The translations under genes were made by a program, and so were the position numbers. DNA of 64,000 nt, from assembly GCF_024703995.1 (NCBI RefSeq), contig NZ_JAMXQV010000002.1, positions 186,001 to 250,000 of the forward strand, in the 5' to 3' direction. How positions within the stretch are numbered: position 1 is the stretch's first letter; each line of letters opens with the position of its first letter. Of the stretch, positions 43,606 through 52,519 are shown in pieces. The notes beneath the pieces are model-generated. The model was not told the origin of the DNA, did not search any database, and saw nothing but the letters and a program-made list of their open reading frames with translations. Source of the DNA: Amycolatopsis iheyensis (GTDB taxonomy: Bacteria; Actinomycetota; Actinomycetes; Mycobacteriales; Pseudonocardiaceae).

Positions 43606-44658
43606 TTGCACGCCCAGCTCACGGTCACGCCCGCCCAGCTGCCCGAAGTCCTGCTGAACACCGCCGTCGTCCGGCCGGTGTTCCTCTGGGGCGCGCCCGG
43701 CATCGGGAAGTCCTCGCTGGTGCGGGAGTTCGCGGCGTCGCTGGGTCTCGAGTGCGTGTCGCTGCTCGGGACCCAGCTCGCGCCGGAGGACCTCATCGGC
43801 GTCCCGCAGATCGTCGACGGCCACAGCCGGTTCTGCCCGCCGGAGCAGATCGCCCGCGACGAGCCGTACTGCCTGTTCCTCGACGAGCTGAACGCCGCCG
43901 CGCCCGACGTCCAGAAGGCGTTCTACTCGCTCATCCTCGACCGCCGCATCGGCTCGTACGAGCTGCCGGCGGGTTCGGTCATGATCGGCGCCGGCAACCG
44001 CGCCACCGACCAGGCGCTGGCCCGCCCGATGGCGTCGGCGCTGGTGAACCGCCTGGTGCACGTCCACCTGCGGGCCGCGGCCGGCGACTGGCTCGCCTGG
44101 GCGGCCGGGAACGCGATCCACCCGTGGGTGATCGAGTACCTGACCCAGCGCCCGGACCACCTGTGGAGCCCGCCGCCGAAGACCGAAGAGCCGTTTTCGA
44201 CGCCGCGGTCGTGGCACATGCTCTCGGACCTCCTGCACTCCTACGGCGACCCGGACAGCGACGAGACGATCGCCCTGCTCGCGTACGCCACCCTGACCCC
44301 GCAGCACGCGGGCGCGTTCCGCGCGTACCTCAAGGTGGCGCGGCACGCCTTCGACCTGGACGCGATCCTCAAGGGCGACGCGCGCTGGCCGGCCGACCGC
44401 GACCTGCTCTACTTCCTCGCCGAGACCTTCCGCGCCCGGCTGGTCAAGGACCTGCCCGCCGACAAGCGGCACGCGTCGACGGCCGTCCGCCAGTTCGCGT
44501 TCCGCGCGAAGAGCCTGCTCGTCGAGCTGGCCGAAATCTCGCTGGAGATGGCGCAACTGGTCATCGCCGACGACGAAGCCGGGAACCCGCGGCTGCCGGC
44601 GTGGTTCCTCGTCGAAGCCGCGCGCGACCTGCCGCGGCTGGTCGCGGCGCGGGCATGA
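43606..44658 (+). CDS. MoxR-type AAA+ ATPase
   Basis: This 350-residue ATPase has Walker A (WGAPGIGKSS, about residues 28-37), Walker B (YCLFLDELNAA, about 87-97), sensor 1 (IGAGNRATD) and an arginine-finger region (SALVNRLVHVHL). It resembles MoxR proteins that work with von Willebrand factor A partners as chaperones or remodelling machines. TTG 43606 is chosen because CAGGAGGT ends about 8 nt upstream; no ATG fits. It overlaps the next gene by 4 nt (ATGA), so the two are partners. Confidence 0.88.
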   Translation: MHAQLTVTPAQLPEVLLNTAVVRPVFLWGAPGIGKSSLVREFAASLGLECVSLLGTQLAPEDLIGVPQIVDGHSRFCPPEQIARDEPYCLFLDELNAAAPDVQKAFYSLILDRRIGSYELPAGSVMIGAGNRATDQALARPMASALVNRLVHVHLRAAAGDWLAWAAGNAIHPWVIEYLTQRPDHLWSPPPKTEEPFSTPRSWHMLSDLLHSYGDPDSDETIALLAYATLTPQHAGAFRAYLKVARHAFDLDAILKGDARWPADRDLLYFLAETFRARLVKDLPADKRHASTAVRQFAFRAKSLLVELAEISLEMAQLVIADDEAGNPRLPAWFLVEAARDLPRLVAARA

Positions 44659-46484
44659 ACGGCAAGACCGAGGCCCAGCGCCGCGACCGCCGGAACAAGG
44701 CGATCGAGGCCGGCTGGGCCCAGGCGCGCTCGCACACGGTCCTCGAGCACCTCGGCCGCGGCGCGAGCCTGAGCACGGAGAGCGTCGCCGGCTGGGGTGT
44801 CGTCAACGACCGCGGCGTGATCACGCCGAACCGCGGCCGCGACGCCGAGCCCGCCGAGTGGGCGTGGGTGTTCGCGCACCTGCTGCTGCACCTCGGGCTC
44901 GGCCACCTCGACGACGAGCCGCTCCTCGACGAGGCCTACGGCGCCGCGTGCTGCGTCGCCGTGCACCGGTTCGCCGAGGCGGTCCGGGTCGGGACGCCCG
45001 TCGTGGAGCCGCCGGAGCTGCCCGGCGGCGACGAAGAGACGCTGACCCGGGCGTGGCGCGAAACCGGTGTCCCGGAGCGGTTCGCCGACCTGGGCGCCGG
45101 CCGGCCGTGCCTGCGGCTCGCGCCGCCGCTGTCGCGCTGGGAGCTGGCTTACCGCGGGAAACCGACCCCGTGGACCGAGCGGTTCGCGCGCGGGCTGATC
45201 GCGTCGGCCACCGAGGCGATGGAACGCGCCGCCGACGCGCGCGGGCAGACCCGGCACCGCCGGGCGCTGGGGGAGTGGGACCGCGCGCTCGGCTGGTTCG
45301 TCTCGTCGTTCCCGCTGCTCGGCGCGACCGCCGCTGGGTTCACGCTGGTCGTCGACGCCGAGGTGGTGCGCGCCTGGGACATCGCCTTGGCCGCGGTCGA
45401 CGCCGAGCACGGCGAGATCTACGTCAACCCGGCCGCCGCGCTCACCGCCGAGGAGTGGCGGTTCGTGCTGGCCCACGAGATGCTGCACGCCGCGCTGCGG
45501 CACGACCGCCGCGCGCACGGCCGCGACCCGTACCTGTGGAACGTCGCCTGCGACTACGTCGTCAACGGCTGGCTGGTCGCCATGGGCGTCGGTGAGCTGC
45601 CCGACGGCTCGCTGCACGACCAGCAGCTCACCGGGATGTCCGCGGAGTCGGTCTACGACACGCTGGCCACGGACATCCGCCGCGCCCGGAAGCTGCGCAC
45701 GCTGGGCTCACGCGAGGCCGGCGACGTCCTGGGCGACTGGCTGTCCGAACCCGACGCGGCCCAGCGGCGGTCGTCCCGGCGTTCGCGGCCACTGCCGTGG
45801 GGTGACCGTGTCCAGGGTGTCGACCTCGACGAGTTCTACCGCCGCGCGCTCACCCAGGGCCTCGAGTACCACCACGCGAAGGCTCGTGGGCTGCTGCCGC
45901 TCGGCCTGGAGCAGGAGATCCGGGCCCTGGACCACCCGCCGCTGCCGTGGGACGCGCAGCTCGCGCGCTGGTTCGACGAGCACGTCCGCGTCGAGCTGCC
46001 GGTGCGCAGCTACGTGCGGGCTTCGCGGCGCCAGCCGGCGACGCCGGACATCCCGCGACCGGGCCGCGTCCGGCCCGAGCGGCTGGACCGGCGGGTGACC
46101 TTCGGCGTCGTGCTCGACACGTCCGGGTCGATGAGCGCGGAGCTGCTGGGCAAGGCGCTGGGCGCGATCGCGTCGTACGCGCTGGCCCGCGACGTCCCGG
46201 CGGCGCGGGTCGTGTTCTGCGACGCCGTCGCCTACGACGCCGGCTACCTCGCGGTGGAAGACATCGCGGGCCGGGTCAAGGTGCGCGGGCGCGGCGGGAC
46301 GATCCTGCAGCCCGGCGTCGACCTGCTGCAGCGCGCGGACGACTTCCCGGCCGACGGCCCGATCCTGATCATCACCGACGCCCAGTGCGACCACGTCCGG
46401 CCGCGGCGCGAACACGCGTACCTGGTGCCGCGGGGCGCGCGGCTGCCGTTCGTGGCCCGCGGGCCGGTCTTCCGCGTGGCGTAA
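44655..46484 (+). CDS. Metallopeptidase-like/vWA protein (DUF2201 type)
   Basis: This 609-residue protein has a zincin-like motif HEMLHAALRH (about residues 275-284; HExxH form) and a C-terminal vWA domain with MIDAS (DTSGSMS, about 493-499; ITDAQCDH near the end). Nearer the N-terminus is a second, degenerate copy of the zincin motif, HLLLHLGLGH (about 75-84), where Glu is replaced by Leu, suggesting an internal duplication. With the coupled MoxR ATPase this makes a MoxR-vWA pair of the type proposed for protein-complex remodelling or conflict systems. No secretion signal is seen, so it is cytoplasmic. Confidence 0.85.
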   Translation: MNGKTEAQRRDRRNKAIEAGWAQARSHTVLEHLGRGASLSTESVAGWGVVNDRGVITPNRGRDAEPAEWAWVFAHLLLHLGLGHLDDEPLLDEAYGAACCVAVHRFAEAVRVGTPVVEPPELPGGDEETLTRAWRETGVPERFADLGAGRPCLRLAPPLSRWELAYRGKPTPWTERFARGLIASATEAMERAADARGQTRHRRALGEWDRALGWFVSSFPLLGATAAGFTLVVDAEVVRAWDIALAAVDAEHGEIYVNPAAALTAEEWRFVLAHEMLHAALRHDRRAHGRDPYLWNVACDYVVNGWLVAMGVGELPDGSLHDQQLTGMSAESVYDTLATDIRRARKLRTLGSREAGDVLGDWLSEPDAAQRRSSRRSRPLPWGDRVQGVDLDEFYRRALTQGLEYHHAKARGLLPLGLEQEIRALDHPPLPWDAQLARWFDEHVRVELPVRSYVRASRRQPATPDIPRPGRVRPERLDRRVTFGVVLDTSGSMSAELLGKALGAIASYALARDVPAARVVFCDAVAYDAGYLAVEDIAGRVKVRGRGGTILQPGVDLLQRADDFPADGPILIITDAQCDHVRPRREHAYLVPRGARLPFVARGPVFRVA

Positions 46485-46531
46485 CGCACGCTGGGCTGGC
46501 GGGACGGTGAACCGTCAATAAACTCCCGCCC

Positions 46532-47758
46532 ATGGACGACCCGCACTACCTCTCCGGCCTCCAGCTGTCCGGCCGCCGCGTTGTCATGTTCGGCGGCGGT
46601 TCGGTGGCCCAGCGGCGGCTGCCCCGGCTGATCAGCGCGGGCGCCCGCGTCGAACTGGTGTCACCGCACACGACGCCGTCGGTGCAGGGGATGGTGGACG
46701 CGGGCGAGCTGGTCTGGCACGAGCGCCGTTACGCCGCCGGGGACCTGAAGGACGCCTGGTACGCGCTGGCCTGCACGGACGACCCTTCGGTGAACGAAGC
46801 GATCTGCGCCGAGGCCGAGCGCGAGCGGGTGTTCTGCGTCCGCGCCGACGAGGGCGAGTCGGGCTCGGCGGTGACCCCGGCGTCGGGCCGGCACGGCGGC
46901 CTCCTGTTCGGCGTGCTCTCGGGCGGCGAGCCCCTGCGCTCGGCGGCGGTCCGCGACTCGATGCTGGACGGCCTGCACGACGGCACGATCGAGGACGGCC
47001 GCCAGCCGCACCCGGAGGGTTCGCTCCCCGGCGTCGCGCTGGTCGGCGGCGGCCCGGGCGACCCGGAGCTGATCACGGTCCGCGGCCGGCGGCTGCTCTC
47101 GCGCGCCGACGTCGTGGTCGTCGACCGGCTGGCGCCGCGCGAGCTGCTGGACGAGCTCGCGCCGGAGGTCGAGATCGTGGACGCGGCGAAGATCCCGTAC
47201 GGTCGCGCGGCCAGCCAGGACGTCATCAACCAGACGCTGGTCGAGCGGGCCAAGGAAGGCAAGTTCGTGGTCCGCCTGAAGGGCGGCGACCCGTACCTGT
47301 TCGGCCGCGGCTTCGAAGAGGTGCTGGCCTGTGCGGAGGCGGGCGTCCCGGTGACGATGGTCCCGGGCATCACGAGCGCGTTCGCGGTCCCGGCGGTGGC
47401 GGACGTCCCGGTGACCCACCGCGGCGTGGCCCACGAGGTGGTGGTGGTCTCGGGCCACGTGGCCCCCGGCGACGACCGGTCACTGGTGGACTGGGAGCTG
47501 CTGGCCCGGATGCGCGGCACGATCGTGCTGATGATGGGGGTGGAGCGCCTCCCGCAGTTCGCGAAGGCCCTCCTGGACGGCGGCCGCCCCGCGGAAACCC
47601 CGGTGGCGATCATCGAGGACGGCACGATGCGCACCCAGCGAGCACTGCGGTCCACATTGGACACGGTGGTCACCGACGCGGCGGCCTCGGGCGTGCGCCC
47701 ACCGGCGATCATCGTGATCGGCCCGGTGGCCGGCCTCGCCCCGGTCGAGCGCTCGTAA
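46532..47758 (+). CDS. cysG: Sirohaem synthase (precorrin-2 dehydrogenase / uroporphyrinogen III methyltransferase)
   Basis: This 408-residue bifunctional enzyme has an N-terminal NAD-binding oxidase/ferrochelatase domain (VVMFGGGSVAQRRLPRLI, residues about 17-34) and a C-terminal SAM-dependent methyltransferase (VALVGGGPGDPELITVRG, about 170-187; VRLKGGDPYLFGRG; VPGITSAFAVPA). It makes sirohaem for assimilatory sulfite and nitrite reductases, or precorrin-2 for cobalamin. TAAACT (46518-46523) lies 8 nt before ATG 46532 with no SD, a leaderless arrangement. Confidence 0.94.
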   Translation: MDDPHYLSGLQLSGRRVVMFGGGSVAQRRLPRLISAGARVELVSPHTTPSVQGMVDAGELVWHERRYAAGDLKDAWYALACTDDPSVNEAICAEAERERVFCVRADEGESGSAVTPASGRHGGLLFGVLSGGEPLRSAAVRDSMLDGLHDGTIEDGRQPHPEGSLPGVALVGGGPGDPELITVRGRRLLSRADVVVVDRLAPRELLDELAPEVEIVDAAKIPYGRAASQDVINQTLVERAKEGKFVVRLKGGDPYLFGRGFEEVLACAEAGVPVTMVPGITSAFAVPAVADVPVTHRGVAHEVVVVSGHVAPGDDRSLVDWELLARMRGTIVLMMGVERLPQFAKALLDGGRPAETPVAIIEDGTMRTQRALRSTLDTVVTDAAASGVRPPAIIVIGPVAGLAPVERS

Positions 47759-47759
47759 A

Positions 47760-47900
47760 GGGGCATCACGCGTGATCCCACGGGCATCACACGTGATCAG
47801 CGGGGCATCACGCGTGATCCGAGGGGCATCACCCCGATGCCCCTTCAATCACGCGTGATGCCTCTCCGGACACGCGTGATGCCCCGCTGATCACACGGCG
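47760..47900. repeat. Second inverted array of 21-bp repeats between convergent genes
   Basis: About seven units occur, first as GGGGCATCACGCGTGATCC and then as the complement (ATGCCCCTTCAATCACGCGTG). They are the same family and 21-bp period as the array at 7796-8135. Each unit is itself partly palindromic (ATCACGCGTGAT). The array separates the ends of cysG and the alpha/beta hydrolase, so a bidirectional terminator role is plausible. Confidence 0.85.
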
Positions 47901-47902
47901 GG

Positions 47903-48772
47903 TCAGTCGTAGCAGCTGGCCGCGAAGTCTCGGATCGCGTCCGACAGGCGGGTCGGGTCGAACCTCAGCTCCACCGGGCTGCGGGCCTGGACGAACTCCG
48001 CGTCCGGCATGTCCAGCGCCAGGGTGTCCGCGTCGCCGAACGGGTGGATCGGGTCGCCCTGGTGGCCGATCACCAGCGCGCGGGTCGTGATCTTGCGGCG
48101 GACCGACTTCGGCGGGGCGATCCGGCCGAACAGCACCCCGTGCAGCAGGGCCGCCATCGGAGCCGGGCGCTGCGACAGCGTGTCCGTCACGACGTCGACC
48201 CACTGGTTGCCGTGCGGGACCACGGAGGCCGCCAGTGCCACCGCCTGGACCGTCACCGGGAGGAAGCGGGCCGCCATCAGCAACGGCGCGAACGTGATCA
48301 GGCCCGCCACGATCGCGTTGTCCAGCACCGGCATCTCGACGATCAGCCCCCGCGCCCGCGACGGCGCGACGACCGCGACTTCCAGGGAGACGTTCGCGCC
48401 CAGCGACGTCCCGCCGATCACGGCCGACGAGACCTCGAGGTGGTCCAGCAGCGCCAAGGTCTGCTCCGCGAACGAGGGCATCGAATAGAGCCACGACTCG
48501 GTCGGGCGGTCCGAGTCGCCGTGGCCGAGCAGGTCGAGGGTGATCACCCGGAAGCCCGCCCGGGCCAGCCGCCGCGCCAGCGGGGCGTGCATCCGGCGGG
48601 TCAGCATGATGCCGTGGGTGAGCACGACGACGCGGTCGCCGCTGCCGAACTCGGTGTACCAGAGCCGGTGGCCCTCGTGCTCGAACGAGCCGGTCAGCTC
48701 GATCGGCCGCGACGCCCGCCGGACGGGCGGGGGCTCGGGCTCGATCGCGGTCGCGCTGCTGGCCGGGCTCAT
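47903..48772 (-). CDS. Alpha/beta-hydrolase fold protein
   Basis: This protein of about 289 residues has the hydrolase core: oxyanion region (VVVLTHGIMLTRRMH), LGHGDSDRPTESW, nucleophile elbow GGTSLGANVSLE (Ser about residue 134), an Asp/His pair near the C-terminus (IGHQGDPIHPFGDAD). ATG 48772 is preferred; the longer frame from 48820 lacks a good SD. It is divergent from the crotonase/acyl-CoA ligase genes across a gap with a short palindrome. Its substrate, probably an ester or lactone, is unknown. Confidence 0.82.
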   Translation of the reverse strand: MSPASSATAIEPEPPPVRRASRPIELTGSFEHEGHRLWYTEFGSGDRVVVLTHGIMLTRRMHAPLARRLARAGFRVITLDLLGHGDSDRPTESWLYSMPSFAEQTLALLDHLEVSSAVIGGTSLGANVSLEVAVVAPSRARGLIVEMPVLDNAIVAGLITFAPLLMAARFLPVTVQAVALAASVVPHGNQWVDVVTDTLSQRPAPMAALLHGVLFGRIAPPKSVRRKITTRALVIGHQGDPIHPFGDADTLALDMPDAEFVQARSPVELRFDPTRLSDAIRDFAASCYD

Positions 48773-48867
48773 GTCCCACCGTCCTCCCCGCGTCGTGGTG
48801 ACCTCTGTCCAGGAAAGCATCCCGTGCCGTCCTCGGCACAGTGACCCTGAGACACAGTGACCCTGAC

Positions 48868-48877
48868 GTCAATTGAC
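48868..48877. promoter_or_regulatory. Palindrome GTCAATTGAC in the hydrolase/crotonase divergent region
   Basis: A perfect 10-bp palindrome, extended as TGACGTCAATTGACAACA, lies midway between the two divergent starts in otherwise GC-rich DNA. It is a possible regulator site for the lipid-metabolism genes on either side. Confidence 0.35.
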
Positions 48878-48923
48878 AACACGCCAATGGCGGGTCGTCG
48901 CGGGCATGGGTCAAGATGACCCC

Positions 48924-49766
48924 ATGACCGCTACTGCTGACAGCTTGCCCGACCTCGTCTCGCTGAAGGTCGAGGTCGACGGCACCGTCGCCGAAGTGAC
49001 GCTGCTCGGCCCCTCCAAGGGCAACGCGATGGGCCCCGACTTCTGGCGCGAGCTGCCGCTGGTGTTCCGCGCGCTCGACGCCGACCCGCAGGTCAGGGCC
49101 GTCGTGCTGACCGGCAGCGGCGCGCACTTCTCCTACGGTCTCGACCTCCCGGCGATGATGGGCGACTGGGCGCCGATGCTCGGCGGGGACAACCTGGCCG
49201 GCCCGCGCACCGCGTTCCTCGACCAGGTCCGCTCGCTGCAGGCCGCGGTCAGCTCCATCGCCGAATGCCGCAAACCGGTCATCGCCGCCGTGTCCGGGTG
49301 GTGCATCGGCGGCGGGGTCGACGTCGTCGCCGCCGCGGACATCCGCCTGGCCAGTGCGGACGCGAAGTTCAGTGTCCGCGAGGTGCGCGTCGCCATCGTC
49401 GCGGACCTCGGCAGCCTTCAGCGGCTCGCCTCCATCGTCGGGGAGGGGCACCTGCGGGAGCTCGCGCTGACCGGCAAGGACATCGACGCCGCCCGCGCCG
49501 AGAAGATCGGCCTCGTCAACGACGTCCACGCCGACCAGGACGAGCTCTTGAAGGCCGCGCGGGAACTCGCCGGGTCGATCGCTGCGAACCCGCCGCTCGT
49601 GGTGCAGGGTACGAAGCAGGTACTGGCGACGAACACCGAGCGCCAGGTCGCCGACGGCCTCCGGTACGTCGCGGCGTGGAACTCGGCGTTCCTGCCCAGC
49701 AAGGACCTCGGCGAAGCGGTCCAGGCGTTCATGGAGCGTCGTTCGCCGGAGTTCAAGGGCGAATAG
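48924..49766 (+). CDS. Crotonase-family protein, dienoyl-CoA isomerase-like
   Basis: This 280-residue crotonase has the oxyanion-hole segments SGAHFSYGLDLPAM (about residues 69-82) and GWCIGGGVDVVAAADIRLAS, and then FSVREVRVAIVADLGSLQR, which resembles the delta3,5-delta2,4-dienoyl-CoA isomerase (ECH1) pattern including its Asp. It would shift double bonds during unsaturated fatty-acid oxidation. CAAGAT (48912-48917) 6 nt before ATG 48924 suggests a leaderless message and supports this start. An acyl-CoA ligase follows 11 nt later. Confidence 0.85.
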   Translation: MTATADSLPDLVSLKVEVDGTVAEVTLLGPSKGNAMGPDFWRELPLVFRALDADPQVRAVVLTGSGAHFSYGLDLPAMMGDWAPMLGGDNLAGPRTAFLDQVRSLQAAVSSIAECRKPVIAAVSGWCIGGGVDVVAAADIRLASADAKFSVREVRVAIVADLGSLQRLASIVGEGHLRELALTGKDIDAARAEKIGLVNDVHADQDELLKAARELAGSIAANPPLVVQGTKQVLATNTERQVADGLRYVAAWNSAFLPSKDLGEAVQAFMERRSPEFKGE

Positions 49767-49777
49767 AGGAGGCAGCC

Positions 49778-51481
49778 TTGACGGCTTCGGAGGTCCACCA
49801 CGCGTTCCGCGTCGCGCGGGACTACCTGCTGACCCACCGCGAGGACTACGAAACCGCCTACCGGGACTTCGCCTGGCCGGAGCTCGACGAGTTCAACTGG
49901 GCGATCGACTGGTTCGACGTCGTCGCGCACGACCCGGACAACGCCGAGCGGTACGCGCTGTGGATCGTCGAGGAGGACGGCACCGAGAACCGCTGGACCT
50001 ACCCGGAGCTGTCGGGGCGGTCCAACCAGGTGGCGAACTGGCTGCGGTCGCTGGGCGTCCGCCGCGGCGACCGGCTGATCCTCATGCTGGGCAACCAGGG
50101 CGAGCTGTGGGAGACCATCCTCGCCGCGATCAAGCTCGGCGCGGTGATCATCCCGGCGTCCACGCTGCTCGGGCCGGCCGACCTGACCGACCGCGTGGAG
50201 CGCGGCGCGGCCAAGCACGTCGTGGTCCGTTCGGTGGACGCGCCGAAGTTCGAGAACGTCGAAGGCGACTACACGCGGATCGCCGTGGGAGAGCCGGTCG
50301 ACGGCTGGCAGCAGTACTCGGCGGCGTTCGCGGAGTCCCCGGAGTTCGCCCCGGACGGCGTGACCAAGGCCGCCGACCCGCTGCTGCTCTACTTCACCTC
50401 CGGCACGACGGCGAAGCCGAAGCTGGTGCAGCACACGCAGATCTCGTACCCGGTGGGCCACCTGTCCACGATGTACTGGATCGGGCTGCAGCCGGGCGAC
50501 GTCCACCTGAACATCTCCTCGCCCGGCTGGGCGAAGCACGCGTGGAGCAACTTCTTCGCGCCGTTCAACGCCGAGGCGACGGTCTTCCTCTACAACTACA
50601 GCCGCTTCGACGCGGGCGCGCTGATGGCGCAGATGGACCGCTGCGGCGTGACGAGCTTCTGCGCGCCGCCGACGGTGTGGCGGATGCTGATCCAGGCCGA
50701 CCTGACGGCGCTGAAGACCCCGCCGAAGAAGGTCGTCGGCGCGGGGGAGCCGCTCAACCCCGAGGTGATCGAGCAGGTCCAGAAGTCGTGGGGCGTCACC
50801 ATCCGCGACGGCTTCGGCCAGACCGAGAGCAGCGTCCAGATCGCGAACACGCCGGGCCAGGACGTGGTGCCCGGCTCGATGGGCCGGCCGCTGCCCGGGT
50901 TCGTGGTGGCGCTGGTCGACCCGGTCAGCGGCGAGCGCGCGACCGAGGGCGAGATCTGCCTCGACCTGCAGCACCGCCCGGTCGGCCTGATGACCGGCTA
51001 CACCGGCGACGACGAGCGCACGTCGGCGGCGTTCGCCAACGGCTTCTACCACACGGGAGACGTCGGCTCGATCGACGAACGCGGCTACATCACCTACGTC
51101 GGGCGCACGGACGACGTGTTCAAGGCGTCGGACTACCGGATCTCGCCGTTCGAGCTGGAGAGCGTGCTGATCGAGCACGAGGCCGTGGCGGAGGCGGCGG
51201 TGGTCCCGGCCCCCGACCCGATCCGGCTGGCGGTGCCCAAGGCGTACGTCGTGCTGGCTTCGGGGTTCTCGCCGGACGCCGACACCGCGAAGGCGATCCT
51301 GGCGTACTGCCGCGAGCACCTGGCGCCGTACAAGCGGATCCGGCGGCTCGAGTTCGCGGAGCTGCCGAAGACGATCTCGGGCAAGATCCGCCGCGTCGAG
51401 CTGCGGGGCCGCGAGAACGACCCGGCCCGTGGCGCCGGCACCGAGTTCCGCGAAGAGGACTTCCCGGACCTCAAGTCCTGA
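49778..51481 (+). CDS. AMP-forming acyl-CoA synthetase (acetyl/medium-chain type)
   Basis: This 567-residue adenylate-forming ligase activates a carboxylic acid with ATP and CoA. Motifs are LLLYFTSGTTAKPKLVQHTQ (A3, about residues 205-224), GFGQTES (A5), YHTGDVGS and the C-terminal catalytic lysine in PKTISGKIRR (about 535). It resembles medium-chain acyl-CoA synthetases. TTG 49778 follows GAGGAGG and fits the usual N-terminal length. It forms an operon with the crotonase, so the pair likely handles an unsaturated fatty acid. Confidence 0.9.
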   Translation: MTASEVHHAFRVARDYLLTHREDYETAYRDFAWPELDEFNWAIDWFDVVAHDPDNAERYALWIVEEDGTENRWTYPELSGRSNQVANWLRSLGVRRGDRLILMLGNQGELWETILAAIKLGAVIIPASTLLGPADLTDRVERGAAKHVVVRSVDAPKFENVEGDYTRIAVGEPVDGWQQYSAAFAESPEFAPDGVTKAADPLLLYFTSGTTAKPKLVQHTQISYPVGHLSTMYWIGLQPGDVHLNISSPGWAKHAWSNFFAPFNAEATVFLYNYSRFDAGALMAQMDRCGVTSFCAPPTVWRMLIQADLTALKTPPKKVVGAGEPLNPEVIEQVQKSWGVTIRDGFGQTESSVQIANTPGQDVVPGSMGRPLPGFVVALVDPVSGERATEGEICLDLQHRPVGLMTGYTGDDERTSAAFANGFYHTGDVGSIDERGYITYVGRTDDVFKASDYRISPFELESVLIEHEAVAEAAVVPAPDPIRLAVPKAYVVLASGFSPDADTAKAILAYCREHLAPYKRIRRLEFAELPKTISGKIRRVELRGRENDPARGAGTEFREEDFPDLKS

Positions 51482-51492
51482 CCCGGGTCCCA

Positions 51493-51579
51493 AGCGCCCC
51501 AATGTGGCCTTCGGTGCGTCAGACGCACCCAATGTGGCCTTCGGTGCGTCTGACGCAACCAAGGCCACATTGGGGCGCT
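51493..51579. repeat. Composite inverted repeat between convergent genes
   Basis: AGCGCCCCAATGTGGCCTT (51493-51511) and AAGGCCACATTGGGGCGCT (51561-51579) form a perfect 19-bp inverted repeat. Inside it, a 30-bp unit beginning AATGTGGCCTTCGGTGCGTC repeats directly at 51501 and 51531, and each copy has a small GTGCGTC/GACGCAC hairpin. The whole could fold as a branched stem. It lies between the acyl-CoA ligase and lipoprotein genes, which converge. Confidence 0.85.
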
Positions 51580-51581
51580 CG

Positions 51582-51977
51582 TCAGCTGCGGGTGCCCTCG
51601 ACCTGGCGGCCGTCCTCCGTGGAGCACGCCGTCACCGGGTCGTTCGGGCCGCTGCCGCACGTCCACTCGTCGAGGACGATCGGGCCGGGGCCGTCCGCCG
51701 AGGCCGCCTCGGCCGGGGTCAGCTTGGCGAAGTAGTCCTTCAGCAGCTGGGTCGCCGCGGCGCAGTCGACCTTGCCGTGCGCGACGACCGCCGTCTTGGC
51801 GCCGCCGGTGGCGGTGACGTCGCCGCAGGGCACACCCGGTGCCGTCGACGCGGCCGCGGCGGCCGCGGCAGGGGCGGCCGCTTCGGCGGACGGTGCGGCG
51901 GGCGCGGGATCGGCGCCACAGCCGGCCAGCGCAGCGGCCGAGGCGACGAGCAGGAACGGGTACGCGAGTGTCCTCAT
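51582..51977 (-). CDS. Small secreted lipoprotein, paralogue 1
   Basis: This 131-residue lipoprotein has a signal peptide and lipobox AALAGC (Cys about residue 20), an Ala/Pro-rich linker and a C-terminal domain of about 80 residues with four Cys (GVPCGDV, KVDCAAATQLL, DEWTCGSGP, TACSTED). The same Cys spacing and key residues occur in the next gene, so they are tandem paralogues. It is probably held at the outer face of the membrane by the lipid. Function unknown. Confidence 0.8.
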   Translation of the reverse strand: MRTLAYPFLLVASAAALAGCGADPAPAAPSAEAAAPAAAAAAASTAPGVPCGDVTATGGAKTAVVAHGKVDCAAATQLLKDYFAKLTPAEAASADGPGPIVLDEWTCGSGPNDPVTACSTEDGRQVEGTRS

Positions 51978-52009
51978 GGGCCCTTCAGGAGCGGACGGGA
52001 CGGGGGTTC

Positions 52010-52519
52010 TCACTCGGACGGCACGACGGCGGCGAACACCGTCTGCTCGCCCTTGGTGCAGGTGGTGCCGCCCTGCGCGGCCGGCGGCCCGGACGTGCAC
52101 AGCCAGCCGTCGACGGTCTCGTTCACCGCGTCGTTCGACCCGGCGCCCTGGCGCCCGGCGATCTTGCGGTGGAAGTCGCCGACCAGCTTCGTCGCCGCGA
52201 CGCAGCTGACGCCCGTCGAGCCGCTGTCGAACACGTAGAGCGTCAGCCCGCTGGCCGCGGTCACCGTGCCGCACGAGCCGGGCACCGGCGGCGGCGCGCT
52301 CGCGGGCTTCGTCGCCGGAGCCGGCGCGGACGAGCCGCCGGTCGAGGGCGGCGGGGGAGGCGTGCCGGTCGACGTCGGCGAGGAAGACGACGTCGCCGGG
52401 GGAGGCGTCGAGGAGGGCGGCGGTGCGGCGGATTCGCTCGAGCAGGCCGCGAGCGCGGGCACGGCGAGGCAGGCGGCGAGCAACGGCCGCCACGTCCTCG
52501 TGGTGGTCGGATGGGGCAC
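52010..52519 (-). CDS. Small secreted lipoprotein, paralogue 2
   Basis: This 169-residue lipoprotein has a lipobox ALAAC (Cys about residue 26), a long Pro/Ser/Thr linker (residues about 30-80) and a C-terminal domain matching paralogue 1: GSCGTV, GVSCVAATKLVGDF, DGWLCTSGP and TTCTKGEQ. Four conserved Cys probably make two disulfides. It starts 32 nt upstream of paralogue 1 in the same direction, so both are likely one transcript. Function unknown; the linker suggests a domain standing off from the membrane. Confidence 0.8.
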   Translation of the reverse strand: MPHPTTTRTWRPLLAACLAVPALAACSSESAAPPPSSTPPPATSSSSPTSTGTPPPPPSTGGSSAPAPATKPASAPPPVPGSCGTVTAASGLTLYVFDSGSTGVSCVAATKLVGDFHRKIAGRQGAGSNDAVNETVDGWLCTSGPPAAQGGTTCTKGEQTVFAAVVPSE

